Shown: positions 45,504 through 55,629, counted from the first letter of the stretch. The stretch: 64,000 bases of DNA from Hyphomicrobiales bacterium (GCA_900471525.1 UCEZ01000004.1:1-64000), one strand, 5' to 3'. The notes: generated by a model from the sequence alone, not told the origin. Translations and numbers: made by a program.

Positions 45504-46645
45504 TGGTGGATGTCGCCTCGACCATTCCTGCGCCTATCCCGCCCAAAAAGGGCCTGCAGTCGCCAGTCAACACGCGCCGCTGGCAGAATTTCAAAGCCAA
45601 TCGCCGCGGCTATTGGTCACTATGGATTTTCTTGGCGCTATTCGGCCTCAGTCTTTGCGCGGAATTCATCGCCAATGACAGACCCATTCTCGCTTCCTAC
45701 AAGGGCGAAATCCTCGTGCCGGTGCTGGTCAATTATCCAGAAGAGAAGTTCGGTGGGTTTTTGGCCGAAACCGATTATCGCTCCGATTACATCCGCGACG
45801 AAATCAATGCCAATGGCTGGATGATCTGGCCGCCGATTCGCTATTCCTACCAGACCGCCAATTCCAACATTCCGCATTCCGCCCCGACCGCGCCGTTCTG
45901 GCTAATGGACGAGAAAGAACGTTGCTCGCCCTATCCGCAGGGCAAGGACGACCCGGGCTGTACGCTTGGTAACCTCAACTGGCTCGGCACGGACGATCAG
46001 GCCCGCGACGTCACGGCGCGGATGATCTACGGTTTTCGCATCTCCGTTCTCTTCGGCCTGGCGTTGACCATCGCGTCGGCCATCGTCGGCGTGACCGCCG
46101 GTGCCGTTCAGGGCTATTTCGGCGGTTGGACGGACCTGCTATTGCAGCGTTTCATCGAAATCTGGTCGTCGATGCCGGTGCTCTATATCCTGCTGATCAT
46201 CGCTGCGATCCTGCCTCCGGGCTTTTTTGTGCTTCTCGGCATTATGCTTTTGTTTTCCTGGGTCGGCTTCGTCGGCATCGTGCGGGCCGAGTTTCTGCGG
46301 GCGCGCAATTTCGAATATGTCCGTGCCGCCCGCGCACTTGGCGTCAACAATGGGACGATCATGTTCCGCCACCTCCTGCCCAATGCTATGGTGGCGACGC
46401 TGACCTTCCTGCCGTTCATCCTGTCCGGCTCGATCACCACGCTGACCTCGCTGGATTTCCTCGGTTTCGGCATGCCGCCAGGCTCGCCGTCGCTCGGCGA
46501 GCTGATCAGCCAAGGCAAGTCGAACCTGCAGGCTCCCTGGCTCGGTCTCACAGCCTTTGTCGTGTTGTCGGTGATGCTGTCATTGCTGATCTTCGTCGGT
46601 GAAGCGGTGCGTGACGCGTTCGATCCAAGGAAGACGTTCCGTTGA
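45503..46645 (+). CDS. yejE: Peptide ABC transporter permease (YejE type)
   Basis: This 380-residue permease has a large periplasmic segment (about 60-150; the EFIANDRPILASYKGEILVP block is typical of YejE), six helices in total and the EAA motif around VRAARALGVNNGTIMFRH. It starts inside the yejB stop (TGATG) and ends inside the yejF start, so the three are translationally coupled. Confidence 0.95.
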   Translation: MVDVASTIPAPIPPKKGLQSPVNTRRWQNFKANRRGYWSLWIFLALFGLSLCAEFIANDRPILASYKGEILVPVLVNYPEEKFGGFLAETDYRSDYIRDEINANGWMIWPPIRYSYQTANSNIPHSAPTAPFWLMDEKERCSPYPQGKDDPGCTLGNLNWLGTDDQARDVTARMIYGFRISVLFGLALTIASAIVGVTAGAVQGYFGGWTDLLLQRFIEIWSSMPVLYILLIIAAILPPGFFVLLGIMLLFSWVGFVGIVRAEFLRARNFEYVRAARALGVNNGTIMFRHLLPNAMVATLTFLPFILSGSITTLTSLDFLGFGMPPGSPSLGELISQGKSNLQAPWLGLTAFVVLSVMLSLLIFVGEAVRDAFDPRKTFR

Positions 46646-48279
46646 GCACAGCCATGACAACCCTCCTCTCCGTGCGTAACCTGTCCGTGGCTTTCCATCA
46701 GGGCGGCAATACATCGACGGCCGTCGACGATATCTCGTTCGACATCAAGCGCGGCGAAGTCGTTGCGTTGGTCGGCGAATCCGGCTCTGGAAAATCGGTT
46801 TCGGCCAATTCCATCCTGAAACTTCTGCCCTATCCGGCTGCCAGCCATCCAGGCGGCGAGATCGTCTTCAACGGCAAGGACCTGATGAAGGCCTCAGATG
46901 CCGAGTTGCGCCATGTGCGCGGCAACGACATCACGATGATCTTTCAGGAGCCGATGACGTCGCTCAACCCGCTGCATTCGATCGAGCGCCAGATCGCCGA
47001 AATCCTTGATCTGCACCAGGGCATCACGGGTGCTGCCGCGCGCACCCGCGTGCTGGAACTGCTCAATCAGGTCGGCATCCGCGAGCCGGAAAAACGCCTT
47101 GCCGCCTATCCGCACGAACTGTCCGGTGGCCAGCGGCAGCGTGTCATGATCGCTATGGCACTCGCCAACAGACCGGAATTGCTGATCGCGGACGAGCCGA
47201 CGACGGCACTCGATGTGACGGTGCAGGCGCAGATCCTCGAGCTGTTGAAGCAGCTCAAGGACGATCACGGCATGTCGATGCTGTTCATCACCCATGACCT
47301 CGGCATTGTCCGCAAGATCGCCGACCGCGTCTGCGTCATGACCAAGGGCAAGATCGTCGAGACCGGCCCGACGGCGGAGATTTTCGCCAATCCGCAGCAT
47401 GCCTATACCCGCCACCTGCTGGCCTCCGAGCCGAAGGGCGTTCCGCCCGTTTCCGATACGTCCAAGCCGGTCGTGATCGAAGCCCAGGACATGAAGGTGT
47501 GGTTTCCCATCAAGGCAGGCTTCCTGCGCAAGGTGGTCGATCATGTGAAGGCCGTCGACGGCATCGACCTGACGCTGCGGGCCGGCCAGACGCTCGGCGT
47601 CGTCGGCGAATCCGGTTCCGGCAAGACGACGCTCGGCCTGGCGCTGACACGGCTCATCTCCTCGAAGGGGCGCGTCAGTTTCATCGGCAATGAGATCGCC
47701 GGCTATTCGTTCAAGCAGATGCGCCCCTTGCGCAACCGCATGCAGATTGTCTTTCAGGACCCCTTCGGGTCGCTCAGCCCGCGCATGGTGGTCAGCGACA
47801 TCATCGCCGAGGGTCTGAAGGTGCATGAACCCACGCTCTCCGAGAAGGAGCGCGACGCGCGCGTGGCTGGAGCGCTGGAAGAGGTCGGCCTCGATGCCGC
47901 AACCCGCTGGCGCTATCCGCATGAATTTTCCGGCGGCCAGCGCCAGCGCATCGCCATTGCCCGCGCCATGGTCTTGAAGCCGCAATTCGTTATGCTCGAC
48001 GAGCCGACCTCGGCCCTCGACATGAGCGTGCAGGCGCAGGTGGTCGATCTGTTGCGCGACCTGCAGGCGAAACATTCGCTCGCCTATCTCTTCATCAGCC
48101 ATGACCTCAAGGTCGTCCGCGCCCTTGCCAACGATATGATCGTCATGCGGCTTGGCAAGGTCGTTGAGCAGGGGTCTTCGGAACGCATCTTCACTGCGCC
48201 GCAGGAAGATTATACCAAGGCGCTGATGGCCGCCGCCTTCAACATGGAGGCGGTCAACGTGCCCGCCATCAATCAATAG
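46642..48279 (+). CDS. yejF: Peptide ABC transporter ATPase, duplicated (YejF type)
   Basis: The 545-residue protein carries two ABC ATPase modules in one chain. Walker A motifs are [10 protein letters not shown] and [10 protein letters not shown]; the signatures LSGGQRQRV and FSGGQRQRI and two Walker B DEPT(T/S)ALD motifs follow. It powers YejBE. The start is probably a TTG at 46642 overlapping the yejE stop, with GGAAG 8 bases upstream; an ATG at 46654 is the alternative. Confidence 0.95.
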   Translation: MSTAMTTLLSVRNLSVAFHQGGNTSTAVDDISFDIKRGEVVALVGESGSGKSVSANSILKLLPYPAASHPGGEIVFNGKDLMKASDAELRHVRGNDITMIFQEPMTSLNPLHSIERQIAEILDLHQGITGAAARTRVLELLNQVGIREPEKRLAAYPHELSGGQRQRVMIAMALANRPELLIADEPTTALDVTVQAQILELLKQLKDDHGMSMLFITHDLGIVRKIADRVCVMTKGKIVETGPTAEIFANPQHAYTRHLLASEPKGVPPVSDTSKPVVIEAQDMKVWFPIKAGFLRKVVDHVKAVDGIDLTLRAGQTLGVVGESGSGKTTLGLALTRLISSKGRVSFIGNEIAGYSFKQMRPLRNRMQIVFQDPFGSLSPRMVVSDIIAEGLKVHEPTLSEKERDARVAGALEEVGLDAATRWRYPHEFSGGQRQRIAIARAMVLKPQFVMLDEPTSALDMSVQAQVVDLLRDLQAKHSLAYLFISHDLKVVRALANDMIVMRLGKVVEQGSSERIFTAPQEDYTKALMAAAFNMEAVNVPAINQ

Positions 48280-48290
48280 AGTTCCGTTTC

Positions 48291-49250
48291 ATGCCCGCGA
48301 AAAGCCCCGTGATCGTTGATCTGAAGTTCATTCCGCAGGAAGTGGAAGACGGCCTGAAAGGCGCCTTTCCCGGTCGCGAGGTCATCAATCTCGCAGATCC
48401 CGCGCACAACGGCCGCGATCTCTCCGGCATCGACTACGCCGTCGTCTGGAAATCCGATCCAGACCTGTTTTCCCGCGCGCCGGATTTGAAGGTGGTCTTT
48501 TCCGGCGGTGCTGGAGTCGATCACGTGCTGACGCTTCCGGGCCTGCCGGATGTGCCGCTGGTCCGCTTTGTCGATCGCAGCCTGACCACGCGGATGAGCG
48601 AATGGGTGGTGATGAACTGCCTTTTGCACCTGCGGCAGCACCGCGCCTATGAGGCACGAGCGAAGGCCCATATCTGGGAGGACCTGAGCCAGCCTGAAGC
48701 GGCCGATATCACCGTCGGTGTCATGGGGCTTGGCGTGCTCGGACAGGATGCCATCGCCAAGCTCCGCGTTATGGGCTTCAAGACCGTCGGCTGGTCGCGC
48801 TCGAAGAAGGTGATCGAGGGCGTCGAGACCTTTGCCGGCGATGAACTGGATGCGTTTCTAGGCAGGACCGATATCCTCGTCGGCCTGCTGCCGCTGACGG
48901 ACGAAACGCGCGGCATCTTCGACGCCGGGCTCTTTTCGAAGCTCAGCCGCAACGGCCCCTTCGGCGCGCCGGTTTTCATCAATGGTGGCCGCGGCGGCAG
49001 CCAGGTGGGGGCGGACATAGCCGCAGCGCTGGAATCCGGCGTTCTCGGCGGCGCCTCGCTCGACGTGTTCGAACAGGAGCCGCTCGACAAGGACAGCCCC
49101 TTCTGGGAGATGGACAACGTCTATATCACGCCGCATGTCGCGGCCTCTTCGGATGTCAGGGCGTTGTTTGCCCATGCCGAGCAGCAGATGCAGCGCTTCG
49201 AAAGCGGCCTGCCGCTTCAGCATCTGGTGGACCGCAAAGCCGGCTATTGA
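48291..49250 (+). CDS. ghrA: Glyoxylate/hydroxypyruvate reductase A type dehydrogenase
   Basis: This 319-residue D-isomer-specific 2-hydroxyacid dehydrogenase has the Rossmann segment TVGVMGLGVLGQDAIAKLRVMG, Arg in INGGRGGSQVG, Glu in LDVFEQEPLD and His in ITPHVAAS. The overall type is GhrA, which reduces glyoxylate and hydroxypyruvate with NADPH. It is 11 bases after yejF and could be cotranscribed. Its stop abuts the convergent NlpC stop in TGATCA. Confidence 0.9.
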   Translation: MPAKSPVIVDLKFIPQEVEDGLKGAFPGREVINLADPAHNGRDLSGIDYAVVWKSDPDLFSRAPDLKVVFSGGAGVDHVLTLPGLPDVPLVRFVDRSLTTRMSEWVVMNCLLHLRQHRAYEARAKAHIWEDLSQPEAADITVGVMGLGVLGQDAIAKLRVMGFKTVGWSRSKKVIEGVETFAGDELDAFLGRTDILVGLLPLTDETRGIFDAGLFSKLSRNGPFGAPVFINGGRGGSQVGADIAAALESGVLGGASLDVFEQEPLDKDSPFWEMDNVYITPHVAASSDVRALFAHAEQQMQRFESGLPLQHLVDRKAGY

Positions 49251-50105
49251 TCAGGGACGGCGATACCCCGTCGGCTGGTCATAAAGCCAGCCGATGCGCC
49301 TGATCGCATCCTCCAGCCCTTCCCGTGAGACGGTCATCGTGTGGCCGTTGGCGTGGAGCAGCGCCTGTTCGTCTTCCATGATCGCCACATGGCCTTTCCA
49401 GAAGACCAGATCGCCACGGTGCAACTCGCTGCGGTCGATCTCGGTACCAAGCCCCTTGGCTTGCATATCCGTGTCACGGGGCACGCTTCTGCCCGTCATC
49501 ATCATCGACAGCTGCACAAGGCCGGAACAGTCGATGCCGAAGCCGGAGCGCCCTCCCCAGAGATAGGGCGTTTCGAGGAAACGCGCAGCAACCGAAACAT
49601 AGTCGCCACCGAGCGGCTCGCCCAGCTCAGCGCAGTGGCCGGCGATGACGGCCTGTCCGCCTTCCAGCAGAAAATAGCGCGTACCGCGCGTTTCGCGCTC
49701 GTCGATAACGGCGATGCGGTTACCCATCGACAACGCCTGCACGGTCGGAAACTTCAAGTCGGGTCCGGAATAGATGAAGGTGCGTGGCGCGGTGATGATA
49801 TGGGTCAGGCTACGAACCACCGGGGAAACGGCATAGTCCGGGATATAACCGACATAGCCGTCGAAATCGGCCTTCACCCAGGCCCAGCCGCCATCGGTGT
49901 CGAGAACGTGGACCGTCTCGCCAAGCAGCAGCTCCGTATCGGTGCCGCATTCGAGCTCCGGCCTTGCCCGCATTTGCACCACCGGCACGCAGATCAGCCC
50001 CGGCGAGCCACTGACATAGCTGGCGGCCTCGACGACGCCGCGAAGGCGCTCCTCGGCAAGGTCGGTGCGGTATGCGTTCAGCCGGCGGTCAGGAAGATCA
50101 AGCAT
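49251..50105 (-). CDS. NlpC/P60 family cell-wall peptidase with SH3 domain
   Basis: The 284-residue protein has an SH3-like targeting region (about 38-155) and a C-terminal NlpC/P60 cysteine peptidase (about 165-284) with Cys193 (IDCSGLVQ), His239 (KGHVAIM) and His251 (LHANGHT). Such enzymes cut peptide stems of peptidoglycan. No signal peptide is visible, so secretion or a cytoplasmic role in recycling is open. The MarR gene ends 6 bases upstream, so the pair forms an operon. Confidence 0.92.
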   Translation of the reverse strand: MLDLPDRRLNAYRTDLAEERLRGVVEAASYVSGSPGLICVPVVQMRARPELECGTDTELLLGETVHVLDTDGGWAWVKADFDGYVGYIPDYAVSPVVRSLTHIITAPRTFIYSGPDLKFPTVQALSMGNRIAVIDERETRGTRYFLLEGGQAVIAGHCAELGEPLGGDYVSVAARFLETPYLWGGRSGFGIDCSGLVQLSMMMTGRSVPRDTDMQAKGLGTEIDRSELHRGDLVFWKGHVAIMEDEQALLHANGHTMTVSREGLEDAIRRIGWLYDQPTGYRRP

Positions 50106-50111
50106 GTTTTC

Positions 50112-50462
50112 TCAGATAGACAGTTTGCGTCCCTGATCAATGATCAGATCGCCAAGTTTTTCAAGATAAAGCGCGCCATCGACGGTGCGTTTGATGATCA
50201 CATTGCGTTTGTCGCGCTCGTCGCGCGCCCGGGTGACGAGGCCGAGATCGCCCATCGTGTCGAGCGCGCGGGTGATGACCGGCTTGGTGACGCCCAGAAT
50301 GCCGGCAAGCCCGCGCACGGTATGCGGCGGCGGAACAAGATAGATATGCAGGAGAATGGAGATCTGCCGAAGCGTCAGGTCGCGATTGTCGATCCGCACC
50401 TGTTCGAGCGATACGCTGTGCCAGAGGTTCAGCGCCTGGGAAGCTGTGAGTTCGACCGGCAT
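50112..50462 (-). CDS. MarR-like winged helix regulator paired with the NlpC/P60 gene
   Basis: This short protein (116 residues) has a winged helix core: TLRQISILLHIYLVPPPHTV, RGLAGILGVTKPVITRALDT and a wing with RDERDKRNVIIKRT, typical of MarR. It is shorter than most MarR proteins (about 140) and lacks part of the dimer helices. It lies 6 bases upstream of the peptidase gene. Role as regulator of that gene is an inference. Confidence 0.85.
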   Translation of the reverse strand: MPVELTASQALNLWHSVSLEQVRIDNRDLTLRQISILLHIYLVPPPHTVRGLAGILGVTKPVITRALDTMGDLGLVTRARDERDKRNVIIKRTVDGALYLEKLGDLIIDQGRKLSI

Positions 50463-50535
50463 CCGGTGCCCTTTGGTTCAATTGCCGGACAATCTAGACC
50501 GCGACCATTACGGAACCGTTTCTTTTGCGGGTCTT

Positions 50536-51126
50536 TCAAATCCGGGCAATCGCCTTTTCGATCTTTGCCAGATGCGCCTCCCGCTGCTTGACCGTCACCC
50601 GGTCCATGTCGTGCAGTGTGATCATCCGAAATTGCACATCCTTGGCACAGAACGCCGCGATCCCGCGCCTTAGCAGCCGACGCACCGGATTGCCCATATA
50701 GAGTTTGACGATCCACCAGGGTGAACCCGTCGTCGTCAGCGCCCAGAAGAGCTTGATGTTGGTCAATCGCGGAAGGATGCGGCCGCCGGATTGCTCGTGA
50801 TCGAAGGCGACACCCGGCGCAAAGACGCGGTCGAAGAAGCCCTTGAGGATCGCCGGAAAATTGAACCACCATTGCGGAAAGACGAGGATCAACCCGTCGG
50901 CCGCCTGCAATCGCGCGATGATGCTGCCGACCGCCGTCGTATCGTAGGGAACATCGAAATAGCCGCGCCGTTCCCTCTCGCTCAGGCATGGGTCGAAACC
51001 CTCCTTGTACAAGTCGAGCAGATCGACGCTGTGGCCGTTCTTCTCCAGCGTGGTTCTCGCCTTCGCCGCGATGCTCGCGGCAAAACTGTTGGCTAGCGGA
51101 TGGGCGAGAACGAGGAGAACACGCAT
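50536..51126 (-). CDS. NAD(P)H quinone oxidoreductase, flavodoxin-fold (NQO1/MdaB type)
   Basis: The 196-residue flavodoxin-like protein begins with VLLVLAHPLANSFAASIAAKA (FMN/FAD phosphate loop) and contains FPQWWFNFPAILKGFFDRVF, the family's flavin-binding segment. Two-electron reduction of quinones by such enzymes protects against redox cycling. It lies 1 base downstream of the xseA stop on the same strand and is probably cotranscribed. Confidence 0.9.
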   Translation of the reverse strand: MRVLLVLAHPLANSFAASIAAKARTTLEKNGHSVDLLDLYKEGFDPCLSERERRGYFDVPYDTTAVGSIIARLQAADGLILVFPQWWFNFPAILKGFFDRVFAPGVAFDHEQSGGRILPRLTNIKLFWALTTTGSPWWIVKLYMGNPVRRLLRRGIAAFCAKDVQFRMITLHDMDRVTVKQREAHLAKIEKAIARI

Positions 51127-51127
51127 C

Positions 51128-52717
51128 CTAGAACAGGCTTCCCTGTTTTGGCGGCCCGGTCGGTGCCGGCTTCTCCGCGCGCTTCTTCACGGGCTGCGGT
51201 GGCGACGGTGCGCCCTCCGTCGTCACGGCATTGATCGACCCGTCGGCGAATTCAATGGCGATCGCATGGTTCAGCGAGAGCGCGGCGGCGGCCTTGATTG
51301 GCAAACCCGTCTCATCGCGCACGAGCGCATAACCACGCTTCAGGACATTCCGGTAGGAGAGCGATTGCAGGATGCGGTCGTGCGCGGTCACCGTGCTGCG
51401 CCGCCGCCGGAGGTCGGCGAGAAGCGCGCTGTCGGCTCTGCCGGAGAGGCCCGTCAAGCGATCCTGCGAGCGGTGAATCTGGCTAAGCAGCCGCGCAGGC
51501 AGGGTTCTGAGCGAAGCATGGGCGGCGGATACCCGAGCGGCGGAGCGCTGGATCAGCCGTTCGACGATGCGTTCCGCACGCATCATTCTTTCTGACAGCT
51601 TCTGCCGCCGCTCGTTGATCCTGTTCGACAACACGTCCGGCCGAAGATGGGCTGCCGTGCGCTCGAAGGTTCGCCGTTTGTTGGCAGTGTTCATCTGCAA
51701 TCCACGTCCGAGCCCGGCCGATGCCTCGTCGAAACGGCGGCGGGGAAGGGCGAGAAGCTGGTCGAGCGATGGCAGCGCGCGGGTGAGCGCGCGTACGCTC
51801 TGCCGACGATTGTCCATCTGGCGCCCAACAGCAGATTTCAACCGGGCGGTGAGCGCCGAAACGCCAGCCTCCAGATCGGCCTTCACCGGCACAGCCATTT
51901 CTGCAGCACCCGTCGGCGTCGGCGCTCGCTGGTCGCTCGCGTAGTCGATCAGGGTCCAGTCCGTCTCATGGCCGACGGCTGAGATCAGCGGGATCTGCGA
52001 GTTGGCTGCCGCCCGCACCACCGCCTCGTCGTTGAAGCTCCAGAGATCCTCCAGACTGCCGCCGCCGCGCGCGACAATCAGAAGATCCGGCCGGGCGATC
52101 GAGCCGTCTACGGTGAAGGCATTGAAGCCCTCGATCGCCGCCGCCACTTCGTTACCCGAGCCTTCGCCCTGAACGCGTACGGGCCAGACGATGACATGGA
52201 CAGGAAACCGGTCGGAAATCCGGTGCAGAATATCGCGGATGACGGCGCCGGTCGGCGAGGTGACGACGCCGATTACCCTTGGCATATAGGGCAGAGGCCG
52301 CTTGCGCGACGGATCGAATAGGCCTTCGGCGCCGAGCCTGCGTTTGCGCTCCTCGATCAGCGCCATCAACGCGCCGGCTCCTGCCGGTTCCAGCGTCTCG
52401 ATGACGATCTGGTATTTGGAGGAGCCGGGGAACGTCGTCACCTTGCCGGTGGCGATCACCTCCATGCCTTCTTCCGGCCGGAACTTCAGCCGGCTCATCG
52501 TGCCCTTCCAGATGACGGCGTCGATCCGCGCCTTGTCGTCCTTCAGCGCAAAATAGGCGTGACCCGAGGAATGCGGACCGCGATAGCCGGAAATTTCACC
52601 GCGCACCCGCACCTGGTCGAAGGCCTGCTCGACGGTGCGCTTGATGGAACCGGATAGCTCCGAGACCGAATATTCGGTGAGATTGGAGGGCGAATCGGAT
52701 TCGAAGAAAGAGCTCAT
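51128..52717 (-). CDS. xseA: Exodeoxyribonuclease VII large subunit
   Basis: XseA with small XseB subunits degrades single-stranded DNA. This 529-residue protein has an N-terminal OB-fold (about 15-110; [19 protein letters not shown]), the catalytic domain ([37 protein letters not shown]) and a long C-terminal coiled coil. A basic, Pro-rich tail ends the protein. The small-subunit gene is not in the window. Confidence 0.96.
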   Translation of the reverse strand: MSSFFESDSPSNLTEYSVSELSGSIKRTVEQAFDQVRVRGEISGYRGPHSSGHAYFALKDDKARIDAVIWKGTMSRLKFRPEEGMEVIATGKVTTFPGSSKYQIVIETLEPAGAGALMALIEERKRRLGAEGLFDPSRKRPLPYMPRVIGVVTSPTGAVIRDILHRISDRFPVHVIVWPVRVQGEGSGNEVAAAIEGFNAFTVDGSIARPDLLIVARGGGSLEDLWSFNDEAVVRAAANSQIPLISAVGHETDWTLIDYASDQRAPTPTGAAEMAVPVKADLEAGVSALTARLKSAVGRQMDNRRQSVRALTRALPSLDQLLALPRRRFDEASAGLGRGLQMNTANKRRTFERTAAHLRPDVLSNRINERRQKLSERMMRAERIVERLIQRSAARVSAAHASLRTLPARLLSQIHRSQDRLTGLSGRADSALLADLRRRRSTVTAHDRILQSLSYRNVLKRGYALVRDETGLPIKAAAALSLNHAIAIEFADGSINAVTTEGAPSPPQPVKKRAEKPAPTGPPKQGSLF

Positions 52718-52860
52718 GCGCCTATTTTGCCGTGCCCGGCGGCGGATAGCCAGCCGTGGCCTGCACCCCTCAACAGACCTTTCATCATCCCCGTTCGTCC
52801 CCGGGACCTGAAATCGTGCGCATTATTGCGGCAACGCCAATCCAGAGCAAGGACCACCTG

Positions 52861-53124
52861 ATGCCACACCGTTTCTCCAGCAACATGCCTTCCCTCACCA
52901 GCCCTGCCACGCATGGTTTCGCCGTCACGCCGAGCGACACGCTCGACCTGACCGAGACAACGCGGGCCCTCTATGTCGGCTCTGGCGGCACGCTTGCGCT
53001 GCGCCTGCTGTCGGGCCAGACCGTGACCTTTGCGGGGATTGCCGCCGGCAGTATCCTGCCGGTGCGCGCCGACCGCGTTCTTGCCACCGGCACAACCGCC
53101 GGCAGCCTCGTGGGTCTCGTCTGA
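52861..53124 (+). CDS. Phage-type spike base protein (RCAP_Rcc01079-like)
   Basis: The 87-residue protein has the pattern FAVTPSDTLDLTETTRALYV, LSGQTVTFAGIAAGSILPVR and VLATGTTAGSLVGLV. I recognise this as the spike base protein type found in phage tails and in the Rhodobacter gene transfer agent. The likely start is the ATG at 52861. Its stop overlaps the next start in TGATG. No other phage gene is nearby, so this is an isolated two-gene islet. Confidence 0.65.
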   Translation: MPHRFSSNMPSLTSPATHGFAVTPSDTLDLTETTRALYVGSGGTLALRLLSGQTVTFAGIAAGSILPVRADRVLATGTTAGSLVGLV

Positions 53125-54185
53125 TGGTGTCGCTCGGTATCAGTTCGGGCCTTGCCCTGACAGGCGTTGCCAATGCGTGGTTCGCCAACCCCAACTTCGC
53201 GGTCGCGGATATCAGCGACGGCGTGGCGAAATTGCCGGCCTTCATCGCCGATTTTCGGAGGGATCGTCACGCCTTGACGTCCATCGCTTTGGGCAACATC
53301 GCTTCTGCCGCCGTGGATGCGTTGACTGTGCCACAATCCGTCGCATTCACCGACTTGTTTTCCTTCACGCGCGGCTCCGTCGCCGAATACATCGACGCGG
53401 CGGGAACGGCACAGCAGGCAACATCAGATGCACCGCGCTTCGATTACCGCAACGGCTACCGGCAATTGCTTCTCGAAGGTCCGGCCACCAACCTCTTTCT
53501 GAATGCCTTCGCGCCATCGACGCAGACGGTCGCCGTCGTCAATGGTGGCCAATACACCGTTTCATGCCGGGGGACCGGTTCGTTGACGCTGTCTGGTGCT
53601 GCAACGGGCACGGTGACGCAAAGCACGCCACTAACCTTCACCGCCGCGACGACGAGTTTGACGCTGACGGTTTCGGGGTCGCTTAATCGCGCGCAGGTGG
53701 AGACGGGGGCTGTTGCCAGCTCGTTTGTGCAGACAGGTGCCGCGGCGGCTACGCGAACGGCTGACAGCTGCCGCCTTTCTCCGGTCGGCGAGGCGCTGGT
53801 GCAGAAAAATGCCGTAACCCTGCTGGTCAAAGGGCAGGGCATCCAGGGCTCTCTCGGCCGCCTCGTCGGCGTTGGCGACGAGATCATCCGGTTGAACACG
53901 GCGCAAACGGGTATTCTCAGTGGAAATTCTCTCCTTCTCTCGAATTTGACGACGCCACTTCCTGCGAGTGGCGTCTGTATCGGATGGAACGGATCGGGGC
54001 GGAGCGGCAGCTTCAACGGTGGTACGGTCAATTCGGAAGCAACCGTGCCGGCAATGACCGGGCAGGTTTATCTCGGGCGCAACCAGACCGGCCTCTTTGC
54101 GGCTGGCCGTTACGACGGTCTGACGATCTGGCCTTTTCGCACCACCAATGCGGTGATCCAGGCAAAGTCGGTCGCCTATTCGTAA
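53124..54185 (+). CDS. Phage spike/tail fibre-like protein
   Basis: The 353-residue protein is low in charge and rich in Thr, Ser, Gly and Ala, with beta-rich repeats (CRGTGSLTLSGAATGTVTQS). It has the segment FTRGSVAEYIDAAGTAQQAT, DAPRFDYRNGYRQLLLEGPA and AQVETGAVASSFVQTGAA, a combination seen in phage head-spike and tail-fibre proteins. It probably forms the receptor-binding part together with the preceding spike base protein, with which its start overlaps. Function in a cell without other phage genes is unclear. Confidence 0.6.
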   Translation: MVSLGISSGLALTGVANAWFANPNFAVADISDGVAKLPAFIADFRRDRHALTSIALGNIASAAVDALTVPQSVAFTDLFSFTRGSVAEYIDAAGTAQQATSDAPRFDYRNGYRQLLLEGPATNLFLNAFAPSTQTVAVVNGGQYTVSCRGTGSLTLSGAATGTVTQSTPLTFTAATTSLTLTVSGSLNRAQVETGAVASSFVQTGAAAATRTADSCRLSPVGEALVQKNAVTLLVKGQGIQGSLGRLVGVGDEIIRLNTAQTGILSGNSLLLSNLTTPLPASGVCIGWNGSGRSGSFNGGTVNSEATVPAMTGQVYLGRNQTGLFAAGRYDGLTIWPFRTTNAVIQAKSVAYS

Positions 54186-54293
54186 GGCCTTTCGACAGGC
54201 CTGGCTGCCGCGGCGCGCGAAGATACGGCGCGAAGAGGAATTTCTGCTCGCCATAACGCTGTCTATTTTTGGGAGAATTAAAACAATCTTAGA

Positions 54294-54324
54294 GAGCTTC
54301 GTGCAAACAACGTGCACTAAGCTC
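54294..54324 (+). promoter_or_regulatory. Hairpin or operator just upstream of the small membrane protein
   Basis: GAGCTTCGTGC (54294-54304) and GCACTAAGCTC (54314-54324) pair with a single mismatch over 11 positions around a 9-base loop. The Shine-Dalgarno GGGAGGGG begins 7 bases further on, so an RNA hairpin or a DNA-binding site here could control translation or transcription. Confidence 0.45.
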
Positions 54325-54342
54325 ACCAGTGGGAGGGGTCGG

Positions 54343-54570
54343 ATGATCATCTTGACCGCATTCGCAATCGGACTTTTGTCGGCAAACATGCGATCCGTCG
54401 TCTGCTATGTGCTTGCCGGCGGCCTCATCGCCGCCGCCTTTGCTTTGGCTGCGGTGGTATCGGCAGGTCCCGTTTCCATGCCGGCACTTATCGGCGCGCT
54501 GCTTTCCTACAATGCGGGTATCGCCGCAAGCGTCTTTACGGCGCTCGCCCTCACGCCGCGCCACCACTAG
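54343..54570 (+). CDS. Small two-helix membrane protein of unknown function
   Basis: The 75-residue product has hydrophobic segments at about 1-16, 18-40 and 45-65 and ends PRHH. GGGAGGGG lies 4 bases before the ATG at 54343; an earlier in-frame start is in the hairpin region. No motif is recognised. It is followed by a strong terminator and is probably monocistronic. Confidence 0.7.
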   Translation: MIILTAFAIGLLSANMRSVVCYVLAGGLIAAAFALAAVVSAGPVSMPALIGALLSYNAGIAASVFTALALTPRHH

Positions 54571-54587
54571 GCAATTAACTTTCCACG

Positions 54588-54622
54588 AAAATCCCGCCGC
54601 GTGCGTCGCCGGCGGGATTTTT
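54588..54622. terminator. Bidirectional terminator between the small membrane protein and the oxidoreductase gene
   Basis: AAAATCCCGCCG and CGGCGGGATTTT form a 12-bp stem followed by T runs, and by A runs on the other strand. It can stop transcription of both convergent genes. Confidence 0.85.
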
Positions 54623-54642
54623 GTTTGCTCCGATGGCCTGTT

Positions 54643-55629
54643 TCAGACTGGCTCCCAGCCGTCCTTGTCGCTGGCGCGATAGATTGCATCGATGAGCCTC
54701 TGGTTGTTCACCGAGCTTTCCAGCGTTACGACTTCTTCCTCTTCGCCCTTCGCGGCGCGGGAGAAGGCTTCGGCTTCCAGTTTGTATTGCCGGGCATCCT
54801 GGAAGCGGAACAGCTGTGACTGCGAATGGTTCTGGTTGGTGAGCTCAAGCTCTTCCGCGCCGTAGCGATCAGCGTTGAAAGGCGATTTGACCTCGATGAA
54901 GCCCTTGTCGCCGTGGAACACCATTACCTGGCGGGCAGCGAGCTGAGTGGAGATATAGAAGCTCAGTTCGAAATCACCGAAGTCGGCCCGTACGCTCGAA
55001 TAGATGTCGGTGCCGAATTCCGGATCCCGATCCGTATTCGCTTGCACGCGGATCGGTTCCTTACCGGTAACGAATCGCGTCGAGATTGTCGGATAAACGC
55101 CGATGTCCGGCAGTCCGCCGCCGCCCAGTTCCGGCTTGTTGCGCATATTGCCGGCGTCGCGATTGTAGTAGGTGAAGGCGCCCTGAACGTGGCGCAGTTT
55201 GCCGATCGCGCCTTCCTGAAGCACCGAACGAACCTTGTGCCAGACGGGGCTGTAGGTGACCATGAAGGCCTCGGAGATCAGCACCTTGTTGCGGTCGCGC
55301 GCCTCGATCACGGCATCGATTTCCGATGCCTTGAGCGCCATCGGCTTCTCGCAAAGCACGTGTTTTCCGGCATTGGCCGCCTTGATCGTCCATTCGATAT
55401 GCTGCGAGGTCGGCAGCGGAATGTAGACGGCGTCGATGACGTCGGACGCCAGCATGTCGTCGTAGGAGCCGAAGGCGTGCGGCACGGAGAAACGGTCGGC
55501 CATGTCGCGCGCCTTGGACAGGTCGCGGCTGGCGATCGCGGTGACGACACAGTTCTCCGCATCCTGGATGGCGGGAACGACGAGCTCGCGGCCGATCTTG
55601 GCCGTCGACAAAATACCGAAACGCAACAT
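54643..55629 (-). CDS. Gfo/Idh/MocA family oxidoreductase
   Basis: This 328-residue NAD(P)-dependent enzyme has the Rossmann start [18 protein letters not shown] and the family motif [11 protein letters not shown] with the catalytic Lys, then a C-terminal beta-sheet domain. It likely oxidises a sugar or inositol-like substrate; which one is unknown. The ATG at 55629, with GAGAGG upstream, fits the family start; a longer frame exists but is unlikely. It diverges from an aldo/keto reductase gene. Confidence 0.9.
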   Translation of the reverse strand: MLRFGILSTAKIGRELVVPAIQDAENCVVTAIASRDLSKARDMADRFSVPHAFGSYDDMLASDVIDAVYIPLPTSQHIEWTIKAANAGKHVLCEKPMALKASEIDAVIEARDRNKVLISEAFMVTYSPVWHKVRSVLQEGAIGKLRHVQGAFTYYNRDAGNMRNKPELGGGGLPDIGVYPTISTRFVTGKEPIRVQANTDRDPEFGTDIYSSVRADFGDFELSFYISTQLAARQVMVFHGDKGFIEVKSPFNADRYGAEELELTNQNHSQSQLFRFQDARQYKLEAEAFSRAAKGEEEEVVTLESSVNNQRLIDAIYRASDKDGWEPV

